Shown piece after piece: positions 17,642-27,024 of a stretch of 35,550 bases of DNA. The notes beneath the pieces were generated by a model, which did no database searches, was not told the origin of the DNA, and saw only the letters and a list, made by a program, of their open reading frames with translations. The stretch's first letter is position 1, and the number at the start of each line of letters is the position of its first letter. Source of the DNA: Inquilinus limosus. GTDB lineage: Bacteria; Pseudomonadota; Alphaproteobacteria; DSM-16000; Inquilinaceae. The stretch covers positions 1 to 35,550 of the forward strand of contig JAEKLZ010000159.1 of the NCBI GenBank assembly GCA_019508225.1, given 5' to 3'. The position numbers and the translations under genes were made by a program.

Positions 17642-17670
17642 TTGACCGCTTCGCCTCGCGGCGCGATATC
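17642..17670 (+). promoter_or_regulatory. Candidate promoter for the leader ORF and ABC transporter
   Basis: TTGACC (17642-17647) and GATATC (17665-17670) are 17 nt apart, 38 bp after the topoisomerase stop. The -35 is strong and the -10 weak. Start here would give a leader of about 320 nt before the permease, holding the structured elements and the short ORF listed next. Confidence 0.45.
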
Positions 17671-17772
17671 GGCCCTGTCGGGACAAGCGCCCGATGCAAC
17701 AAGGATCCGCCGCTCCGATGAGCACGCCCAGTCGACCTAGCGCGACTTTGCCGGCGCCGACGCTGCGAGCCT

Positions 17773-17832
17773 GACCCTCCGGGTCCGGTTCACCTCGTCG
17801 CGCGGCCAAGCCGCGCCGGTGCGAGGTGAACC
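17773..17832 (+). promoter_or_regulatory. Hairpin that buries a Shine-Dalgarno sequence
   Basis: An 11-bp perfect stem, GGTTCACCTCG (17787-17797) with CGAGGTGAACC (17822-17832), is capped by a second perfect 7-bp stem, GCGCGGC (17800-17806) with GCCGCGC (17810-17816). The 3' arm contains GAGGTGA, the ribosome binding site of the ORF starting at 17835. A small hairpin GACCC-TCC-GGGTC (17773-17785) abuts it on the 5' side. In this fold translation of the short ORF is blocked. I could not match it to a known riboswitch class. Confidence 0.6.
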
Positions 17833-17834
17833 CG

Positions 17835-17912
17835 ATGAAGCACCAGTCTCTTAACCATCGTCCGTCCTATCGGCGCCTCTCCCTGGAGGGTGACGTCCGA
17901 AGGCTACGCTGA
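17835..17912 (+). CDS. 25-codon upstream leader ORF
   Basis: A short ORF, ATG at 17835 and TGA at 17910-17912, preceded by GAGGTG at a 6-nt distance, the best ribosome binding site in the region. The peptide starts MKHQSLNHRPSYRR and ends GDVRRLR; it is basic (six Arg, two His, one Lys) and has no hydrophobic segment, so it is not a signal or membrane peptide. It lies 84 bp before the permease start and behind a hairpin that hides its ribosome binding site. This suggests a regulatory leader peptide, where ribosome loading or stalling changes folding of the hairpins at 17914-17963. Function is inference; no known leader peptide was recognised. Confidence 0.5.
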   Translation: MKHQSLNHRPSYRRLSLEGDVRRLR

Positions 17913-17913
17913 C

Positions 17914-17963
17914 GCCGGCACATCGCCGGCCGTTCCGCACCGCGCATCCCCACGGATGCGCGG
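17914..17963 (+). promoter_or_regulatory. Two hairpins between leader ORF and permease
   Basis: GCCGGC (17914-17919) / GCCGGC (17925-17930) with a 5-nt loop begins 1 nt after the leader ORF stop codon. It is followed by a perfect 10-bp stem CCGCGCATCC (17940-17949) / GGATGCGCGG (17954-17963) with a 4-nt loop. There is no T-run after the second stem, so a rho-dependent or translational mechanism fits better than intrinsic termination. Confidence 0.5.
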
Positions 17964-17996
17964 CGATTGCGACTGCCTGCCTTCCGGACGGACATC

Positions 17997-19739
17997 ATGA
18001 CCTTCCACTATCCCGCCCTCGCGGCGGAGCGTCCGCGCTATCTGCCCAATCTCTGGGACCTTGTGGCGTTCGCCCTCGTCTTCGGCGCCATCGTGCTGGT
18101 CGCCCATGGCGGCCGCGCCACCCTGGCGCCGCTGGCCGGCCTCGAGCAGACGCCGATCTCGCTCGATCCCATGGCGCTGCCCGAATACGCGCTGCGCACC
18201 ACGCTGCGCATGCTGGCGGCGATCGTCGCCTCGCTGGTCTTCACCTTCGTCTACGCCACCGCCGCGGCCAAGAGCCGGCGGGCGGAGATGGTGCTGATCC
18301 CGCTGCTCGACATCCTGCAGTCGGTGCCGGTGCTGGGCTTCCTGTCCTTCACTGTGGTCGGCTTCATGGCCCTGTTCCCGGGCCAGGTGCTGGGCGTCGA
18401 ATGCGCCGCGGTGTTCGCCATCTTCACCTCCCAGGCCTGGAACATGACCTTCAGCTTCTACCAGTCGCTGAAGACCGTGCCGCGCGACCTGGACGAGGCC
18501 AGCCGCAGCTTCCGCCTGTCGTCGTGGCAGCGCTTCTGGCGGCTGGAGGTGCCCTTCGCCATGCCCGGCCTGGTGTGGAACACCATGATGTCGATGTCGG
18601 GCGGCTGGTTCTTCGTGGTGGCGTCGGAGGCGATCTCGGTCGGCGACACCACCATCACCCTGCCTGGCGTCGGCTCCTATGTCGCCAAGGCGATCGACAG
18701 CCGTGACCTCGCCGCCGTCGGCTGGGCCGTGCTGGTGATGGGCGCGGTGATCCTGGCCTATGACCAGCTGCTGTTCCGGCCGCTGGTGGCGTGGGCCGAG
18801 AAGTTCCGGTTCGAGCAGTCGGCCGGCACCACCCGGCCGCATTCCTGGCTGCTGACCCTGGTGCAGCGCACCCGGCTGTTCCAACTGGCGCTGTCGCCGG
18901 TCGGCTTCCTGACCCGCACCGTGTCGCGCCGGCGCTTCGCCTTCATCCCGGCCGGGACGATCGATGACGGCATGGTGGCCCGGATCTGGTCCAGCCGCTG
19001 GGCCGACCGGGGCTTCATCGCCCTGCTGCTGGCGGCGATCGCCTACGCCCTGTGGCAGATTGTCGGCTTCGTCGCCACCGAGCTGAGCTGGGGCGATGCC
19101 GGCGAGGCGCTGCTGCTCGGCACCTATACCCTGATCCGGGTCGTGGTGCTGATCGCGCTGGCGACGGTGGTCTGGGTGCCGATCGGCGTCTGGGTCGGGC
19201 TGCGCCCCCGCGTTGCCGAGCGGGTGCAGCCGCTGGCCCAGTTCCTGGCCGCCTTCCCGGCCAACATCGCCTTCCCCTTCGCGGTGGTGGCGATCGTGAG
19301 GCTGGGCCTCGACCCCGACATCTGGCTGGCGCCGCTGATGGTGCTGGGCACCCAGTGGTACATCCTGTTCAACGTCATCGCCGGCGCCAGCGCCTTCCCG
19401 ACCGACCTGAGGGAGGCGGCGGCCAGCTTCCGCATCGGCGGCTGGAACTGGTGGCGCAAGGTGATCCTGCCCGGGATCTTCCCCTACTACGTCACCGGGG
19501 CGATCACCGCCTCGGGCGGGTCCTGGAATGCCAGCATCGTCGCCGAGGTGGCGAGCTGGGGCGACACCACCCTGACCGCGCACGGCCTCGGCGCCTACAT
19601 CGCCCAGGCCACCGCCGCCGGCGACTATCCCCGCATCGTGCTCGGCATCGCCGTGATGTCGGTCTTCGTCTCCCTGTTCAACCGGCTGCTGTGGCGGCCG
19701 CTGTTCACCTTCGCCGCCCGCCGGCTGCGCCTCGACTGA
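17997..19739 (+). CDS. ABC transporter permease, two fused permease domains
   Basis: A 580-residue inner membrane protein made of two NitT/TauT (SsuC-like) permease modules in one chain, about 12 membrane segments in all. Each half carries the cytoplasmic EAA-type loop that docks on the ATPase: LDEASRSFRLSSWQRFWRLE in the first half, LREAAASFRIGGWNWWRK in the second. Both halves are followed by the conserved GGSW- or GGWF-type segment before the last helices. The fusion suggests a fixed pair of permease halves on one ATPase dimer. The start at 17997 is chosen because the family N-terminus MTFHYPALAAERPRYLPN begins there; the Shine-Dalgarno (GGACGGAC) is weak, consistent with control through the upstream leader. 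The substrate is unknown and no binding protein is next to it. Confidence 0.88.
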   Translation: MTFHYPALAAERPRYLPNLWDLVAFALVFGAIVLVAHGGRATLAPLAGLEQTPISLDPMALPEYALRTTLRMLAAIVASLVFTFVYATAAAKSRRAEMVLIPLLDILQSVPVLGFLSFTVVGFMALFPGQVLGVECAAVFAIFTSQAWNMTFSFYQSLKTVPRDLDEASRSFRLSSWQRFWRLEVPFAMPGLVWNTMMSMSGGWFFVVASEAISVGDTTITLPGVGSYVAKAIDSRDLAAVGWAVLVMGAVILAYDQLLFRPLVAWAEKFRFEQSAGTTRPHSWLLTLVQRTRLFQLALSPVGFLTRTVSRRRFAFIPAGTIDDGMVARIWSSRWADRGFIALLLAAIAYALWQIVGFVATELSWGDAGEALLLGTYTLIRVVVLIALATVVWVPIGVWVGLRPRVAERVQPLAQFLAAFPANIAFPFAVVAIVRLGLDPDIWLAPLMVLGTQWYILFNVIAGASAFPTDLREAAASFRIGGWNWWRKVILPGIFPYYVTGAITASGGSWNASIVAEVASWGDTTLTAHGLGAYIAQATAAGDYPRIVLGIAVMSVFVSLFNRLLWRPLFTFAARRLRLD

Positions 19740-19750
19740 GGGCCACGACC

Positions 19751-21106
19751 ATGTACCAGACCATTGCCCACACCCCGGTCACGAAGGTGGCCGCCCATAA
19801 GACTCTTGGGGACCGACCGGTCCTGATCGACATCGCCGGCGTCCGGCAGGCCTATCACAAGGGCGACAACGACCTGCTGGTGCTCGACGACGTGTCGATG
19901 ACCATCCGCGAGGGCGAGATCGTCGGGCTGCTCGGCCGCTCCGGCTCCGGCAAGTCCTCGCTGCTGCGGATCATCGCCGGTCTCGTGCCGCCCAGCGCCG
20001 GCCGGGTCAGCTGGTGCGGCCGTCCGGTCGCCGGCCCGTCCGAGGGCCTGTCGATGGTGTTCCAGAGCTTCGCCCTGTTCCCCTGGCTGACCGTGCTGCA
20101 GAACGTCGAGATCGGGCTGGAGGCCCAGGGCATCCCGGCCGCCGAGCGGCGGCGTCGGGCGCTGGAGGCGATCGACCTGATCGGCCTGGACGGCTTTGAG
20201 AGCGCCTATCCGAAGGAGCTGTCGGGCGGCATGCGCCAGCGCGTCGGCTTCGCCCGCGCTTTGGTGGTGCATCCCCGGCTGATGCTGATGGACGAGCCGT
20301 TCTCGGCGCTGGACGTGCTGACGGCGGAGACGCTGCGCACCGACCTGATCGACCTGTGGATGGAAGGCCGGCTGCCGATCAAGTCGATCCTGATGGTGAC
20401 GCACAACATCGAGGAGGCGATCCTGATGTGCGACCGCGTCCTGATCTTCTCCGCCAACCCCGGTCGGGTGGCGGCGGAGATCAGGATCGACCTGCCGCAT
20501 CCGCGCAACCGGCTGGACCCGGAGTTCCGGCGGATGGTCGACGACATCTACGCCCGGATGACCAATCGCGGCCCGGCGGAGAAGGCCGGACCCAAGGCGG
20601 GTTTCCCCGGCACTGGCATCGGCCTGGAGCTGCCGCATGTCTCGACCAACCTGATGTCGGGCCTGATGGAGGCGCTGGCCGCGGCACCCTATAACGGCCG
20701 GGCCGACCTGCCGGACCTGGCGGCGACACTGCAGATGGAGGCGGACGAGCTGTTCCCGATCGCCGAGACGCTGCAGCTGCTGCGCTTCGCCGAGCTGGCC
20801 GATGGCGACATCCACCTGACCGAGCATGGGCGGCTGTTCGCGGAATCCGACGTCGACCACCGCAAGCGGCTGTTCGCGGCGCATCTGCTGGCGCATGTGC
20901 CGATCGCGGCGCTGATCCGGCGGGTGCTGGACGAGCGCCCGAGCCATCGCGCCCCACGGCTGCGCTTCAGCGAGGAGCTGGAGGATTTCATGTCCGAGGA
21001 CCGGGCCGAGGAGACCCTGCGCGCCGCGGTGTCCTGGGGCCGCTACGCCGAGCTGTTCGCCTATGACGGCGAGAGCGGCCAGTTCAGCCTGGAGGATCCG
21101 GTTTAA
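19751..21106 (+). CDS. ABC transporter ATPase with C-terminal AAA-associated domain
   Basis: A 451-residue ATPase of the nitrate/taurine transporter group, 11 bp downstream of the permease. Walker A GRSGSGKS (62-69), Q-loop in VFQSFALFPWLTV, signature LSGG (157-160), Walker B LMLMDEP (about 177-183) and switch His in VTHNIEEA are all present, so it should be active. After about residue 285 there is an extra C-terminal domain of some 150 residues (LMSGLMEALAAAPYNGRADLPDLAATLQME given in part: ADLPDLAATLQMEADELF). It has a winged-helix look and matches the AAA-associated C-terminal domain known on such ATPases. That domain may sense the substrate or regulate activity. No periplasmic binding protein or enzyme gene accompanies the pair. 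Confidence 0.9.
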   Translation: MYQTIAHTPVTKVAAHKTLGDRPVLIDIAGVRQAYHKGDNDLLVLDDVSMTIREGEIVGLLGRSGSGKSSLLRIIAGLVPPSAGRVSWCGRPVAGPSEGLSMVFQSFALFPWLTVLQNVEIGLEAQGIPAAERRRRALEAIDLIGLDGFESAYPKELSGGMRQRVGFARALVVHPRLMLMDEPFSALDVLTAETLRTDLIDLWMEGRLPIKSILMVTHNIEEAILMCDRVLIFSANPGRVAAEIRIDLPHPRNRLDPEFRRMVDDIYARMTNRGPAEKAGPKAGFPGTGIGLELPHVSTNLMSGLMEALAAAPYNGRADLPDLAATLQMEADELFPIAETLQLLRFAELADGDIHLTEHGRLFAESDVDHRKRLFAAHLLAHVPIAALIRRVLDERPSHRAPRLRFSEELEDFMSEDRAEETLRAAVSWGRYAELFAYDGESGQFSLEDPV

Positions 21107-21122
21107 GGAAACCGCGCTCTCT

Positions 21123-21262
21123 GCGTTGCCTCTCCCGTTTACGGGAGAGGTCGGAGACGCGAAGCGGCTCCGGGTGAGGGTTCTTCGTCGAGGCCGGGGC
21201 CAGCCCTCACCCGGTCGTCCTTCGGACGCCCGACCTCTCCCGCCAGGCGGGAGAGGCAACGC
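21123..21262. repeat. Large palindromic intergenic repeat
   Basis: A 140-bp element between two convergent transcription units. The 15-bp ends GCGTTGCCTCTCCCG (21123-21137) and CGGGAGAGGCAACGC (21248-21262) are inverted copies; inside are CGGGTGAGGG and CCCTCACCCG as a further inverted pair and a hairpin CGTCC-TTC-GGACG. It shares the core GAGAGGTCG...CGGGTGAGGG with the elements at 28017 and 29735. It probably also terminates transcription from both sides. Confidence 0.8.
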
Positions 21263-21296
21263 GAAAGTCTAGGCCGACACCAGGCTCCTTGAACCC

Positions 21297-22508
21297 CTAC
21301 CGCGGAAACCGCAGCAGCGACTCCAGCCCTTTCTGCCCGCGCGCCAGTAGCCGGGCCCGGGCATCGCCCTGCGGCGGGTCGCCCGCGGCGCCGCGCAGCA
21401 CGGCCAGCAGCCGCTCCAGCACCACCTGCGCCTCCCCGTCATGCTGGTTGCAGGGATCGAGATAGAAGTAGTGGTGCTCGACCTCGTGGTCGCGGACGAT
21501 CACCGGCGGGTCGCCGGCGGCCAGGCGGTCGGCCACGTCCCAGGCAGCCAGGCCGGCCTTGGCCGGGTCGATCGTCACCTTGAGCCGGTCGAGCGGGTTG
21601 TCGGTCGGGTCCGGCTCGATCACCGCGGTCACGCCGGGCAGCCCGGCCAGGCCCTCGTGCCAGAGCTTGAGGTGGCCGTCCTCGCGCGCCCGGGCCGCGG
21701 CGTGGTCGCGCTTCTCCCAGGCATCGAGCGCGGCGATGGTGCCGACCACGCCCTCCTTGCCGACCTTCATGCCGCGGCCGATGCCCCGGTTCTGCAGGAA
21801 GGCGGCGCGCACCAGGTCCTCGCGCCCGGCGACGATGCCGGCGGTCGGGCCGCCCAGGAACTTGTGCGCGCTGTAGATCACGAGGTCCGCGCCCTTGGCC
21901 AGGAAGCCGGTCAGGTCGTATTCCGAGGCGGCGTCGACGATCACCGGCACGCCCTTGGCGCGGCAGATCGCGGCGAACTCCTCGAGCGGGATCTGGCCGT
22001 ATTGCACGACATGGTGCGAAACCACGCAGAGCGCCGCGGCCGTACGCTCGGTGATAGCGCCGTCCAGCTGGTAGCCCGCGGCCGCGGTGGCGGTGCCGAC
22101 CGGCACCACCCTGGCGCCGGCCAGCCGCACCGCCTGGTCGACCGGGGCGCCGTAGCTGACCATGTGGCCGACCTGCAGCAGCACCTCGGTCTTCGGCAGG
22201 CCGGCCGTGTCCGGCAGCCGCTCGATCGCCAGCAAGTCGTCGCCGGTCATGGCGCCGGCCACGGCCAGGCTGATCCCGGCCGAGGCCGAAGCGGTGACGA
22301 AGCCGGCCTCGGTGCTGCAGGACTTCGCGATCCGGGCGCTGGCCTTGCGCTGCAGGTCGGTGATCTCGACGAATTGCGGCAGCACCTCGGCGACGGCCTG
22401 CACCGCCTCCGGCACCACGATCGAGGCGCCCAGCGAGGTCATGGTACCGGAGACGTTGATCACCGGGCGCAGGCCCAGGCGGCGGCGGATATCCTCGTTC
22501 GACTTCAT
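21297..22508 (-). CDS. SelA/DgaE-like PLP-dependent enzyme
   Basis: A 403-residue fold-type I PLP enzyme similar to selenocysteine synthase SelA and to D-glucosaminate-6-phosphate ammonia-lyase (DgaE). The N-terminus [18 protein letters not shown]-like region ([15 protein letters not shown] at 17-31) is typical of this group. D192 in VDAASE should bind the pyridine nitrogen and K216 in [10 protein letters not shown] forms the Schiff base. The tRNA-binding N-terminal extension of true SelA is absent (the chain starts within the catalytic fold), and no selB or selD is near, so tRNA selenation is unlikely. In this operon the likely role is alpha,beta-elimination of ammonia from an amino acid freed by the amidohydrolase. 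It is the last gene, 11 bp after ridA. Confidence 0.85.
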   Translation of the reverse strand: MKSNEDIRRRLGLRPVINVSGTMTSLGASIVVPEAVQAVAEVLPQFVEITDLQRKASARIAKSCSTEAGFVTASASAGISLAVAGAMTGDDLLAIERLPDTAGLPKTEVLLQVGHMVSYGAPVDQAVRLAGARVVPVGTATAAAGYQLDGAITERTAAALCVVSHHVVQYGQIPLEEFAAICRAKGVPVIVDAASEYDLTGFLAKGADLVIYSAHKFLGGPTAGIVAGREDLVRAAFLQNRGIGRGMKVGKEGVVGTIAALDAWEKRDHAAARAREDGHLKLWHEGLAGLPGVTAVIEPDPTDNPLDRLKVTIDPAKAGLAAWDVADRLAAGDPPVIVRDHEVEHHYFYLDPCNQHDGEAQVVLERLLAVLRGAAGDPPQGDARARLLARGQKGLESLLRFPR

Positions 22509-22519
22509 GGCCCTATCCT

Positions 22520-22987
22520 TCAGCGCGCGAATTCGACGATGGCTTCGATCTCGACGGTGATCTGGCCCGGCAGCGACCCCATGCCGACGGCGGAGCGGGC
22601 ATGGCGCCCGATCTCCGGCCCGAACAACTCGACGAACAGGTCGGAGCAGCCGTTGATCACCGCGGGATGATGCTCGAACTCCGGCACGGCGTTGACCATG
22701 CCGAGCAGCTTTACGATGCCGGTGATGCGATTGAGGTCGCCCAGCGCCTCCTGCATCACCGCGATCAGGTTGATCCCGGTCAGCCGAGCGTGGCGATAGG
22801 CGGTCTCGCGGTCGACCGTGGCGCCGACCTTGCCGCGATGCATGAAGCCGTCGGCCTCGGTCGGACCCTGGCCGGACAGGAACACCAGCTGGCCGGAGAT
22901 CCGGTGGGTCTCGAAATTCGCGACCGGCGGCGGCGCCTTGGGCAGCGTGATGCCGAGCGCGGCAAGGCGGTCGTAGACGTTGGGCAT
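22520..22987 (-). CDS. RidA-family imine/enamine deaminase
   Basis: A 155-residue YjgF/YER057c/UK114 protein. It hydrolyses reactive enamines and imines such as 2-aminoacrylate released by PLP enzymes, and so protects the cell. The conserved Arg corresponds to R131 in [12 protein letters not shown] and the family's Glu lies in VEIEAIVE near the end, so the active site looks intact. It is about 25 residues longer than E. coli RidA, from an N-terminal extension ([21 protein letters not shown]) seen in a distinct subgroup of these proteins. The gene sits between the OppF-like gene (2 bp) and the SelA-like gene (11 bp). Pairing with the PLP enzyme fits the known job of the family. Confidence 0.9.
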   Translation of the reverse strand: MPNVYDRLAALGITLPKAPPPVANFETHRISGQLVFLSGQGPTEADGFMHRGKVGATVDRETAYRHARLTGINLIAVMQEALGDLNRITGIVKLLGMVNAVPEFEHHPAVINGCSDLFVELFGPEIGRHARSAVGMGSLPGQITVEIEAIVEFAR

Positions 22988-22989
22988 GG

Positions 22990-23990
22990 TCAGTCCGTCG
23001 TTTGGTCGTTCAGTTCGGCGTCGCGGATGCAGGCGACGAAGCGCCCGGGCTCGCGCTCGGCCAGCGGCGGCACCGCCTGGGCGCAGGCCTCCACCGCCAT
23101 CGGGCAGCGGGTGCGGAACACACAGCCGGAGGGTGGCGCGATCGGGCTGGGGATGTCGCCCTTCAGGATGATGCGGTCGCGCTTGGCCCGCGGGTCCGGC
23201 ACCGGCGCGGCCGACAGCAGCGCGCGGGTGTAGGGATGGCGCGGCCGGTCGTAGACCAGGCGGGTCGGCCCCTTCTCCATGATCCGGCCGAGATACATCA
23301 CCACGATCTCGTCGCAGAGATAGTCGACCACGGCGAGGTCATGGGCGACGAACAGCAGGGTCAGGCCGAGGTCGCGCTGGATGTCCTGGATCAGGTTCAG
23401 CACCTGGGCCTGGACCGAGACGTCCAGTGCCGAGACCGGCTCGTCGGCGACGATGAAGTCGGGCTCCACCGCCAGGGCCCGGGCGATGCCGATGCGCTGG
23501 CGCTGGCCGCCGGAGAATTCATGCGGGAACCGGCGCTGGTGGTCGGCGTTGAGGCCGACCCGCTCCAAGAGCTCGCCGATCCGCTGGCTACGGCGGCCGC
23601 GGGCCAGGCCGTGCGTGTCCAGCGCCTCGCCCAGGATCTCGGCCACGCTCATGCGCGGGTTGAGGCTGGCATAGGGGTCCTGGAACACGATCTGCATCCG
23701 CCGGCGCCAGGCGCGGAACGCGCGCTCCGGCAGGGCCGTGATATCGGTGCCGTCGAACATCACCCGGCCGCCGGTCGGCTCGATCAGCCGCAGGATGGCG
23801 CGGCCGGTGGTGGTCTTGCCGGAGCCGGATTCGCCGACCAGCCCGACGATGCTGCCGCGTCGGATCGACAGGCTGACATTCTCGACCGCGCGGACGACGC
23901 GGCCGCCGCCGATCGGGAAATGCACCGACAGGTTCTGCACGTCGAGCAGCGGCGCGGCGGGATCGACGTCACTTCGGAGGACGGCGGCGG

Positions 23991-23994
<4 letters not shown>
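22990..23994 (-). CDS. Oligopeptide ABC transporter ATPase (DppF/OppF type)
   Basis: A 334-residue ATPase, one half of the heterodimer that powers the DppBC-type importer. Walker A GESGSGKT (54-61), Q-loop in [13 protein letters not shown], signature [15 protein letters not shown], Walker B DFIVADEP and switch His in FVAHDLAV are intact. The C-terminal oligopeptide-transporter extension carries [15 protein letters not shown], whose cysteines bind an iron-sulfur cluster in some family members. The start is GTG at 23994, overlapping the TGA of the upstream ATPase gene by 4 nt (GTGA), a sign of translational coupling. Confidence 0.93.
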
Positions 23995-25000
<1,006 letters not shown>

Positions 25001-25004
<4 letters not shown>

Positions 25005-26155
25005 CCGTGGATCGCCGGGTCGAACAAGCGCGCCGCCTTCACCGACTTGATGCCCAGCACCGCGTGACGCGGCGTGAACAGCTTGTCGAGCGTGGCGCTG
25101 TCGCCGGAGGAATCCGGCAGCGTCACCGACGCATCCTCCAGCCCGAAGACGGTGAAATCCGCCTCCGCCCCTACCCGCAGATTACCCTCGGCCGGCAGCC
25201 CGACCACGGAGCGCGGGCGGGTGCTGGCGGCGGCCACCACCTCGGCGAAGGGCATGCCGACGGCCAGCAGCTTCGACATGGTGGTCGCCATGTCCCAGAC
25301 CGGGCCTTCGATCGAGCGCAGATGCAGATCGGTGGAGATCGAGAAGGGATGCAGGCCGCGCTCGATCCCGGCCCGCGCCACCTTGAAGGAGAAGGAGGCG
25401 CCGCCATGCCCGACATCGAGCCGCACCCCGGCCGCCGCCACCTGCTTGGCGATGCCGAACAGCTCCTCATCCTCCAGGATGTTGCCGCCCGGCTTGCCGT
25501 GGAAGCAGTGGGTCAGGACATCGCCGGGGGTCAGCACCGCCAGCACCTCCTCCAACAGCGGCGGCGGCTCGCCGACATGGACCATCAGCGGCAGCTTGGC
25601 GATCTTCGCCACCTTCTTGGCGATCTTCACCGGGGTGATGCCCCAGGCGCCGGTCACCGTGCTGCAGGCCCGGCATTTGATGCCGCGGATGATGTCGCGG
25701 TTGGCCTCGATCACCGCCAGCGTGCGGGTGATGTCGATCGAGCGCTGGTCGATCAGCTCGCTGACCCGGTTGCAGGCGACGAGGCCGATCGAGCCGATGT
25801 TGAGGAAGGCCACCACCCGCTCCGCCGCTGGCTCGGCGATGAACTCGCGGAAGCCGACGAAGTTGCCCTCGCCGGCCGAGCCGGCGTCGACGATGGTGGT
25901 GACGCCATGCGCCAGCCCGCCCTGGGACGGGCGGATCGAGATGTCGGTGCCGCCGTGATAGACATGGGCGTGCAGGTCGGCCCAGCCGGGCGACACCCAG
26001 CCGCCCTGGCCATCGACGATCTCGGCATCGGCGGGGGCGTCGAGCCCCTGCCCCACCGCCGCCACGCGGCCGTCGGCGATCAGGATGTCGATCGGGGTGT
26101 CACCGGAGTGATCGGGGAAGCCGACCGGATGGGCGGCGCGGATCAGGACAGGCAT
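25001..26155 (-). CDS. Amidohydrolase/deacetylase-family metallohydrolase (COG3964 type)
   Basis: A 384-residue TIM-barrel hydrolase of the amidohydrolase superfamily, often misnamed dihydroorotase. Metal-site residues: H62 and H64 in DLHAHV, K160 (probable carboxylated bridging Lys, in RGIKCRACS), H193 in MVHVGEP, H216 in LTHCFHG, and catalytic D276 in SISTDLHLR. The closest relatives I know are Agrobacterium Atu3266-type enzymes, which were shown to deacetylate acetyl-(R)-mandelate; the physiological substrate remains open. It has no signal peptide, so it acts in the cytoplasm after import. The ATG at 26155 overlaps the OppC stop (TGATG) and the gene's end overlaps oppD. The position amid transporter genes and upstream of RidA and a PLP enzyme points to hydrolysis of an N-acylated, or possibly D-configured, amino compound. 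Confidence 0.87.
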
Positions 26156-27024
26156 CACAGTTCCTTGCGCAGGCGGGGGTCGAGGATGTCGCGCAGGCCG
26201 TCGCCGACCATCTGCAGCGACACCACCGACAGCACGATGGCGAGGCCGGGGAAGACCATCATCCAGTCGGCCGAGCCCATATATTGCTGGCCGGCATTGA
26301 TCATGGTCCCCCAGGTGGGGATTTCGGGCGAGACGCCGACGCCGAGGAAGGACAGGCCGGCCTCGGCCAGGATGGCGTAGGCGAAGATGAAGGTGCCCTG
26401 CACCAGGATCGGCGACCACAGGTTGCGCAGGACATGGGCGGTGACGATGCGCCAGGTCGAGACGCCGAGCGCCCGCGCCGCCTCGACGAAGGGCAACTCG
26501 CGGATCACCAGGGTCGAGGCGCGGACGATGCGGGCCAGGCGCGGCGTGTAGACGATGCCGAGCGCCAGGATGACGTTGACCAGCGACGGCCCCAGCGCCG
26601 CGACCAGCGAGATCGCCAGCAGGATGTCCGGGAAGGCCATCATTGCGTCGATCACCCGGGCCACCACCTTGTCGGCCGACCGGAAGAAGCCGGCGACGAG
26701 ACCCAGCACGATGCCCAGCACCGAGGACAGGATGACGACGGAAAAGCCGACGAACAGCGACAGCCGGCCGCCATAGACGGCACGGGTGAAGACATCGCGG
26801 CCGAACTCGTCGGTGCCGAACCAATGCGCCACGCTGGGCGGCTTCAGCCGGTTCACGATCGACAGCTTCTGCGGCGCGTAGCCGGTGATGTACGGCGCGA
26901 AGGCTGCGGCCAGGACCAGCACCACCAGGATGATCAGGCCGATCAGCGCGGTCTTGCGGCGGACCAGCAGGCGGGCGAGCTTCATGCGCTCGCCGGCGAC
27001 CGATAGGGAGGCGGTGGCGGCCAT
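26155..27024 (-). CDS. Peptide ABC transporter permease (DppC/OppC type)
   Basis: A 289-residue inner membrane permease. The N-terminal OppC-N domain has one helix (about 31-52) and the ANRL-type linker (IVNRLKPPSVAHWFGTDEFG), whose HWFGTDEFGRDVFTR stretch is a hallmark of DppC. Five further helices follow, with the ATPase-docking EAA loop VEAARALGVSTWRIVTAHVL. It ends with LQMVGDGLRDILDPRLR, the standard C-terminus of the family. It overlaps the OppB stop by 1 nt (TGATG) and the amidohydrolase start in the same way. Confidence 0.94.
   Translation of the reverse strand: MAATASLSVAGERMKLARLLVRRKTALIGLIILVVLVLAAAFAPYITGYAPQKLSIVNRLKPPSVAHWFGTDEFGRDVFTRAVYGGRLSLFVGFSVVILSSVLGIVLGLVAGFFRSADKVVARVIDAMMAFPDILLAISLVAALGPSLVNVILALGIVYTPRLARIVRASTLVIRELPFVEAARALGVSTWRIVTAHVLRNLWSPILVQGTFIFAYAILAEAGLSFLGVGVSPEIPTWGTMINAGQQYMGSADWMMVFPGLAIVLSVVSLQMVGDGLRDILDPRLRKEL

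Noticed and set aside
17773-17963. Match of the ABC transporter leader to a known riboswitch (guanidine, manganese yybP-ykoY, magnesium, cobalamin)
   Set aside because: The conserved core sequences that I know for those classes are not present; a covariance-model search would be decisive.
17904-19583. A 559-codon minus-strand frame
   Set aside because: Antisense to the double permease; composition dominated by Gln, Arg, His and Gly with no domain.
21297-22508. True selenocysteine synthase (SelA)
   Set aside because: No N-terminal tRNA-binding extension, no selB/selD or tRNA-Sec nearby, and the operon context is catabolic.
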